Below, piece by piece: positions 42,701 to 51,700 of a stretch of 64,000 nucleotides of DNA. Source of the stretch: DASXHY01 sp036272195 (GTDB lineage Bacteria > Verrucomicrobiota > Verrucomicrobiia > Limisphaerales > DASXHY01). The DNA is taken from NCBI GenBank assembly GCA_036272195.1, contig DATAZE010000043.1, forward strand, positions 62,001 to 126,000, written 5' to 3'. The translations under genes and the position numbers were made by a program. The stretch's first letter is position 1. Each line of letters opens with the position of its first letter. The notes under the pieces are model-generated. The model saw only the letters and a list, made by a program, of their open reading frames with translations, had not been told where the DNA came from and did not search any database.

Positions 42701-45700
42701 CGATTTAACGGCGGTCACAAATCAATTTGGCGATTCGGCAGATACTTCGGGCGGAATTCTGGAGAACCAACGGGTGGGGGCAAGCTCGCCTTTGCAGGGC
42801 ACCAATACGCTTTCCCTCACCAATCAGGCCAATTGGAACACGAACGGACAGATCACCGTCGGCGTGGACAGACAGTGGCATTTCTACGTGATCACCAACA
42901 CGATGGGGACGAATGCTTCGCAGTCGTTCACCAACGCGGCCTTTATCACGTTCCTGCCAGTGAATCTTTCCATTCCGCCGGTGGGAGTGAATGCGCCGAA
43001 CGAAGGTGACGCGACCCGTCCGGAAGGGGACATTGATTTATATGTGGCGCGCGGCTTGGGCGCTTTTGGTTTGACCAACCTTGACCCGACGGTCGTCGCC
43101 GGCGCGACTAAATCCCTCAGCCGCGGAGGCACGGAAACGCTGGTCTTTAGCAACGCACAGCCAAATGAAATCTTCTATATCGGAGTCAAAGCTGAAGACC
43201 AGGAAGCGGTCGAGTATTCATTTGCGGCGCTGTTTGCGCTCAGTCCATTCAGTGTGATGGGCCCGAATGGCGAGGAATATCTTCATGGCATCAATGTTCC
43301 CACGCCTATTCCGGACGGCGCGCCCAACCAGCCGGGCATAGCGAGGACTTTGGCGATTGCGGTTCAGCCGATCGCCGTGCGGCGTGTGGTGGTCACGAAC
43401 ATCATGGACCACGAGAACTTTGGCGATTTGTTCGGCTCGCTCATTCACGATCAACTTTTGGCGGTCTTGAACAATCACACGCTGGGAAATGGCGCCACCA
43501 ATCAAACCCTTATCTATGAGGATAATGATGAAGGCGACGTTTTTGGCTCTCAACACTCGGACGGTCCGGCTACGCTGAAAAACTTTATCGGCTCCCAAGG
43601 CCTGGGTTTGTGGATGCTGACTGAAGTGGATAACGCCCCAGGCCATATTGGTCAGGTGGACAATATCTTTATGCGGCTCGATCCGCAGTCAGGCACCAAT
43701 GGCATTGTGGCCACCATCCAGCCCGGCCATTTCTTCTATGATTTCATCGATGTGCCGCCGGAGGGAACCAATCTCACGGTTTGCGTCAATTTCATTCCAC
43801 CCAGCACTGGGCCGGTGCAGCTTTATCTTCGTTACGGGGATTTGCCAACGCAAACCGCGTTCGATCAAACAGAGTTAATCAATAACCCCGGCGATTGTCT
43901 TTCCATTGATCGGACCTCGTTGCCGCCCTTGCGGCCGGGAAGATATTATGTGGGGATTTTCAATCCCACGGCCATCGCGCAGACGGTGCGACTGACTTGG
44001 ACGCTGGAATTGGATCCAAATGGAGTGTCGCCCACGCCCATTGTGTCCACCAATAGCCTGACGTCGTTGCCGGATGATGCGGTGACGAACAACAATATTT
44101 TCATCACCAACAATCAAAATATTGTGGAGGTGAACGTGGGTGTGGTGTTGAAACATTCCCGCGTCTCGGATCTGGACCTGACGCTTATCAGTCCCACCGG
44201 CCAGCGAATCCTGCTGTTTGAAAATCGCGGCGGGCCGTCAACCACGAACATGGGGCATTTGAACATCTTCACGAACTTTTTTGGCACCACAACCTCCGGT
44301 GGCGCCAGTGCCACCAATAATGTGCTCGTTTCATCAGTGACTTCGGGAGTTCTGGTTATTGAGTATGATTTCTTCTCCGTGCCCGACCAGTTGGATGTAT
44401 TCGACGGCGCCATAGACATCTTCCATTCGGGGTTTGTCAGCGGCGCGGGGACATTTGTCATTCCTTACAATCTCGTGAATGGCAGCACCCTGAACATCGT
44501 GATGAACCGGGGCAATAATCCGGTCAACACCACGCAGTGGCAGTACACGCCGAAACTTGTCTCCGAGGATTACACGTATCTCACGTTCACTGATGATACC
44601 AATCTCACCGAAGTGCCCATCAAGTTTGCGCTGCCGCCCTACGACAATCTTGATAACGGGACGAATTTGGCACTGAGCGATTTTGAGTCGGCGACGAATG
44701 GATTGTACATGGCGCCGGCCACAATTTTTGACACGAACGGCGGTTGGACCATGACCACCAATGATATTCTCATTCGCACGAATTACTTCGGCGGCACCAA
44801 TCTGTTGAGCATGGCGACCAACCAGGTGAGCGTGGTGACCGACCCGTCCACCGCCGCGAACGGAAGCAATTACCTGGCGCTGGCCAACGGTTCGATTTCG
44901 CGCGTAATTTCGCTCAATCCGGCAAAAACTTACACGATCAGTTATTTGTATCGCGGTCCCGGCATTGCCGGATGGTGGCGTGGCGAGGGTAACGCGGCTG
45001 ACAGTAGCGATCCGGAAACGCTGGGAAATAACGGCGGCCTGATTGGCCGGTTTAATTTTCCGGCGGGTGAAGTTGGCCAGGCATTTGCATTGGCGGATTC
45101 CGGCACAGCGTTCGAATTTGCCGGTACTAACACTTACGTGCAGGTCCAGCAATCGCCCTCGTTGGATGTTGGCGCAGGCGGTGGTTTCACGGTGGAAGGC
45201 TGGATCAATCCGACCAATGTCACGTTCCAACAACCGCTGGTCGAATGGCTCGCGCACGTGCCCACGAATACCGTGGTCAATGGCCAGGCGATCTCGAATC
45301 TCGTGATCAAGGCCGGGCCGTTTTTGAACCGCGCCAACGGTCATTATTATTATTTGATCGGCCAGACGAATTGGACGACTTCGGAATTGTGGGCAAACGC
45401 ACTGGGCGGGCATCTCGCCGAGGTGGATGACGCGAATGAGGAGAATTGGATCTACGACACCTTCGCGCAATTCGGCGGAGCGAATTATACGATGTGGATC
45501 GGCCTGACCAATAGCTCTCCCACTGGCACGAATTTGATCTGGTCCACCGGTGTCAGCAACGTGGTTTACACGAACTGGGCGGCTGGCGAGCCCACCAATT
45601 GCAGCGGTAAAGCCATTTACACGGCCATTCTCGGCCCGACGAATGCGTTGCCCGGTCTTTGGACTGTTCTGGATAACAATGGCGTCACCTGCGGCGGCAC

Positions 45701-48700
45701 CACGAATAAACCTTTCGGCGTGGTCGAAGTGAACGAGATCCAGACCAACGGCGTGCAGTTTTGGATTTCGGTCACCAATTCAATGGCGGCGACGAATAAC
45801 CCGGTCTCTCCGGGAAATGGCCGGCTCTATGCAAATATCATCGGCACCAACAACGTTTCGCACGAGATTTTCTCGGCGCCGGGATTGATCCAAAGCAATC
45901 TCTATCAGCATGTGGCGCTCACTTATAGCACGAACACGGGCGTGGCCATGCTTTATTACAATGGCACCAATGTGGCCACGACGAATTTGGGAGTGTTTGT
46001 GCCCAGAACCGGCGGGGATGTTTTGATCGGCAAAGACATGAGCCGTATCACGAATAATTTCTTCTTTGGTGAGATGGATGAGATGAGCATCTATAGCCGG
46101 TTTCTGTCTCCGGCTGAAATCGCGGCGATTTACCGGATTTCCGCCACGACCACCAACCGTAATATCGGCAAATTCGATCCCGGTATTACGCCGGCTGAAA
46201 GTCTCGCGGAAGCCCAAGTCTCGTTCGGTGGGGTGACCAACCTGATTTACGGTGTCAATCAAGGCTGGCAGTCGCAGGGTTTTTCGCTGAAAGCGCTCAG
46301 CAATTCGTTGCCGCTGCAAATTACCGGCATCGAACCGGGCGTGCTGTTGGATTCGTTCAACCTTTCCGAGCAGCCGCCGGGGAACTTGTATTATCTGCCT
46401 GAGCAGCCATTGCAAGTGCTGGTGGGCAGCAATGCATTTGGTAATTGGCAGTTGGAAATTCGCGATGCCCGCACAGGGGCCATCAGCACGAACACCGACC
46501 TCGTGAGTTGGGAATTGCAATTCATTTTGCAGACCAATACTCCGATACCGATTCCATTAAATCCGCAGACCGCAGGCACGAACACTGTGCCGCCGGGGCA
46601 AATCGCATATTTCAGCGTGTTTGTCCCATCATGGGCCAGTTTCGCAACGAATCTTCTGGTTTCGGCTTCAGCCCCGGTGGATCTGTTGTTTAACCAAACC
46701 ACGCCGCCAGGCACCGGCGCTCCTGGCGACTTTACGTTTGTAAACAATGGCACTGCGGGCGGCCAGACGATCAGCAATATTCCGCCGAGCACGCCATTGT
46801 TGCAGAGGGGACAGACCTATTATCTCGGAGTGCGCAACAATGGAACTGTGCCCTCTACGGTTGTGGTGCAGGTGAATTTTAATATCACGACGCTGACGAA
46901 CGATATACCGTTCACGAGCAGGCTTAACACGAACGATCTGGAAAGACCGTTTATATTCAATGTGTCGTCGAATGCGACGGAGGCAACTTTCCAATTGCTG
47001 CAACTGAACGGCAACGCGGATTTGGTGTTGCGCAAGGGATTGCCGATACCCGGCTTACTCAGCGCCGATTACGGCAGTTTCTCCGGCAGCAACGCCAACG
47101 AAACCATTTATGTCCTAACGAATTCATTGCCGGTGCCGCTGTCTGCCGGGGCATGGTATTTGGACGTGATCAAGCGCTCTGCAGCGTCGGATTTGTCGGC
47201 TTCGAACACCGTGCGCTTTGCCGTGCTGGCGAAGGAATTGGTTCCGCCGCCTGCACCGAGTGTCATTAACCTGACCAATCGCGTGCCGCTTAATTTCACC
47301 GCCGGACCGGGTGCCGAGTTAACGAATTTCTTCCGGCTCTCGGTCACAAACTTCCCATTGATTGGCGTGACGAACGTCGGCCTTCGGTTTGAGCTCTACA
47401 ACCAGAGCGGCAATGGTGATTTGACCGTGCAGACGAACGCGCTGCCGCTCGCGCCGCCTTTCTTCCAGAGCAGCCAGTTGCCGGGCAATAATGCGGAGAT
47501 TATTTTCATCCGGACAAACTCCGCCCTCACGAATCTGGTGGGGGACTGGCTTCTCGGCGTGCCGAACAACGAAACCAATCCGATCAGTTATACGATTCTG
47601 GCGGAAATTGAAACCAATGGCTTCCCGGCGTTTCCGTCCGCCGAAGGTGCCGGAGCCATCACTCGTGGCGGTGCGCTGGGCACGAATGTTTATCATGTGA
47701 CTACCCTGGCGGATTCTGGCCCCGGGAGCTTGCGCGCGGCTGTCACTCAAACGAACGGTGCTGAAACCGTGGTCTTCGACGTGTCTGGCACGATCAATCT
47801 GGCATCGCCGCTGTACATCACGAATTCGTTTCTGACAATCGCCGGCCAGACCGCGCCCAGCAATGGCGTGACCGTCGCCGGATCGACCACTTACGTGCAG
47901 GGTGCGCATGATATTATTTTGAGGTATTTGAGGTTCCGGCCCGCCTTCGCGGGAGGCAACTCGTTGATTTGGTCGAGCAGTTTTGAAGGTGGCGTGGGCA
48001 ACTTCACTTATTCCAATAACATTAATCCGTATTTTGATGGTGGATGGCATATAGATTCTGGATCCGTCGACTTGCTGACCAATGGTCCTCCTTTTAATGG
48101 GGCGCCTTACGACGGAGCTTATTATATTGACATAAACGGTAGTGGTCCCGGTCAGATTTCTACGAATCTAGCTACCGTGCTAGGCGCTACTTACTTATTA
48201 AGCTTTGCATACACGAAGGATCCAAATGCAGGCATCTCTCCTCCTCCGTCCGCGGTGGTGAAAGTGAATGGAACGACGATTGGAAGCGTGTCTCCGGGAT
48301 ACGTCACATCTTTTTCCGCCTTAAACTGGCAAACTACGTCGTTTGTTTTCACCGCGACCTCTCCGCTGACAAAGCTGGTGTTTTCCTCGTTCAATACCTC
48401 TGGCCCTTCGGGAGTATTTTTGGATGCGGTTCGCCTTCAAAGGACAGGTGCGTCAGTCGCTGACGAATCATTACAATTTACAAATGCCTTCAATGTCATA
48501 GTTGACCATGTTTCTACGGCATTCGCGCCGAACGATCTCATCTCGATTCTGAACTCATCGAATGTAACTGTGCAATGGTCTGTCCTGGCTGAAGGCCAAA
48601 ACAATTCCGACAATCTTCATGGTGGATCACAAGTTCGTTACGGATTTGGCGATGTGACTTTCCATCACAATCTTTACGCAGATGATTACAGTGCAAATCC

Positions 48701-51700
48701 CCGATTGGGCAACAATGTTAACCTCGATTTCGTGAATAACGTCGTTTTTAATTGGGGTGCCTTTGCAGGCCTTAGCACGAATGACATTGCCGACAATCCA
48801 GGTGGTTTCACCAACTTCCTGAATTACTCGGCCAATTATCTCATCGCGTATACCAACTCGATGTTCACGAACGTTGCATTCAGCGGCGGCAGCTCAAACA
48901 CTTGGATATTCCAAACCAACAATTTCATTGATACCAATCTGAATAGCATTCTGGATGGAGCCAACACGAGCTGGGGCATGTTCTCCAACCAGTTCACGGA
49001 GTTCAGCCATCCGTTTGCGATTCTACCCACGACGCCCGACGAAGCTTTCATTGCCTATGAACGAGTGCTGGATTTTGCTGGAACATCCCTGTTTATGCGT
49101 GACTCGCTCGACCGTAGTGTCGTCCAGAAGGTGCGCATATTGCCTGCCGCGAATACTGCGGCGACTCTTTTGTCCGACCTGGTGTCATGGTGGCCAGCGG
49201 AAGGTAATGCGAATGACATCCAGGGAGGTAATAATGGCATTTTGCAAAGTGGAGTTGGCTTTGGTCCGGGTGAGGTGAATCAAGCATTTTTGTTCAGCCC
49301 AAGTTCGTCCGGTATTCGCGTTCCGGCCAGTGCGAGTCTGGATGTAGGCTTGAGTAACGGATTTTCCGTGGAAGGGTGGATTAATCCCGTGGATGGTGCC
49401 TATCAGTCAGTATGCGAGTGGAACAAAAATAACGGCGACCCGACTCCTGCTCCCATCGGAGCGCACATGGAGATTAACGAATTTTCAACTGGAGATGGCA
49501 CTCTTTATGGTAACGTCGTAGATACAGGATCTGTTTCGCACAACTTCTGGTCCGCTAATGGTGTTGTAACTCTAGGAAGTTTTCAACATGTGGCTCTGAC
49601 GTACGATAAAACAACAGGAATAGCGATCCTTTACCATAACGGCACTCCTGTTGCCACGACGAATCTGGGAATTTTTACACCACAAACCAGCTTCGAATTT
49701 TTCATGGGCGTTCGACCCGCTGGAGTTCTCGGTAGTCATCCATTCCATGGCAGTATGGATGAGTTGAGTATCTACCACCGCGTTCTTCTTCCGTGCGAAA
49801 TAAGTGCCATTTACAATGCCGGCAGCGCCGGGAAACAATCTATATTGTCCAACAATACTAACGCGGCTACTCTAAGCACGCTGCCCTACGCAGACGTGGA
49901 CCGTGATGGCATCCCTGATTTCTGGGAAATCACGCTCAGCGAGAGTGCGACCAACCTCAGTGCAAACCTCGATCGCGATGGCGATGGCTATACGGACCTC
50001 GAAGAGTATATGAACTGGCTGGGAGTGCCTCATGCCCTGACTATCACCAACACGCAAGCGAATGTTGACTTGTATCAGCTGTCAGGAAATACCGGCAATC
50101 TCCTTTTCGGCGTTGCCAATGGTACCAATGGCACCGTTTACCTCACTAACCAAAATGCCTGTGCTGGCAGCGCCGGTAACGTCGCTGTTTTCACGCCGAC
50201 AAATAATTTTGGCAATCTTACCAACGGCGGTTTCGGTTCGTTCAGTTACATGGTGACGAATACCGACACCAGGGCTTATTTTGGCCCGGTGACGGTGAGC
50301 GTCTTTGTCAGTTCCGTTCCCATTACGAATTCGGCGGCATCGACGAACATTATCACGTTCACCAATACGCCGGGCGACCTCATAACGAATGAATTGACCT
50401 CGTTGACCTTGACGAACGGCGCTATCGATTCCAACACCAATTTCACGTTGAGCTTCACGGTGACAATGATCATTGATACCAACACAATGATTGCCAATGG
50501 TTGGCCGCTGACTTATGTGACTACAATTCCATCACCGACGATCGATGCCAACGGCATCATCAGGTGGACGTCCACGGAACAGCAAGGGCCGGGCGTATAT
50601 ATTATTACTACTGTCGCTACTGACAACGGCGCACCGCCGGCGAGTGCCACCAATAGTTTCCGAGTGACGGTAAATGAAGTGAACGTGCCACCGGTCTTCA
50701 TTGCGACTCCGCTTGACCAGACTAACAGCGCGCTGGCGACATTGACGGTGAATGATGGCGCCACTGATTCGGACATTCCACCCAACCCGTTGAGTTATGC
50801 CTTATTGAATCCTCCAGCCGGCGCGACCGTCGATGCCAATGGTGTCATTACGTGGACGCCAACTCCGGCGCAGGCACCAGGCATTTACACAATCACGAAC
50901 GTTGTCTCTGACACGAATCAATTCGCGATTAACAGCAAAACTTTAAGCGCCACCAACTGGTTTACTGTCTACGTCCTTTCCGCCACCGCGCCTTTTGCCT
51001 TCACGCAACCCGCGCAAGCGGTAACGGGCACCAGTGCTCAATTGAATGGCATGGTGACGCCAAACGGCCTCCCAACCGTCGCATGGTTCGATTGGGGAAC
51101 AAACACATTCTACGGAAATCAAACACCGCTGGTGGCAGTGGGTAATTCTTTCAATGTGGTTTACTTTACCAACCAGCTTGCCGGCCTGACGCTGAATGTG
51201 CCGTATCACTTCCGCCTCGTGGTGAGCAATGTCTTCTCGGTCGTCACCGGTTTCGATCAAATTTTCGACGAAGCCAAGGTAGTAGCTTGGGGGGCTGATT
51301 ATGACCAACAGGTGGAGGTGCCGGCGGGCTTGAGCAACGTGGTAGCGATTGCCGGCGCTTATGATCACAGTCTTGCCTTGAAGAATAATGGAACCGTTAC
51401 GGCCTGGGGCGACCCTAACCTCAACGTGACCAACGTACCTCCGGGACTGAACAACGTTTTGGCTGTGGCCGGCGCAACCTACACCAGTGTTGCGCTGAGA
51501 AACAATGGAACGGTGACCGAATGGGGTGGAAATATTTTCAACGTCACGAATGTGCCTGCTGGCCTGAATAACGTCGTGATGATCTCGGCGGGGACATACG
51601 CCACACTGGCTTTGCAAAACAGCGGTCAGGTCGTTGCATGGGGCGCCAACGCCTTTAATGTGACAAATGTGCCGCCCGGCCTTGCCAATATCGTGGAAGT

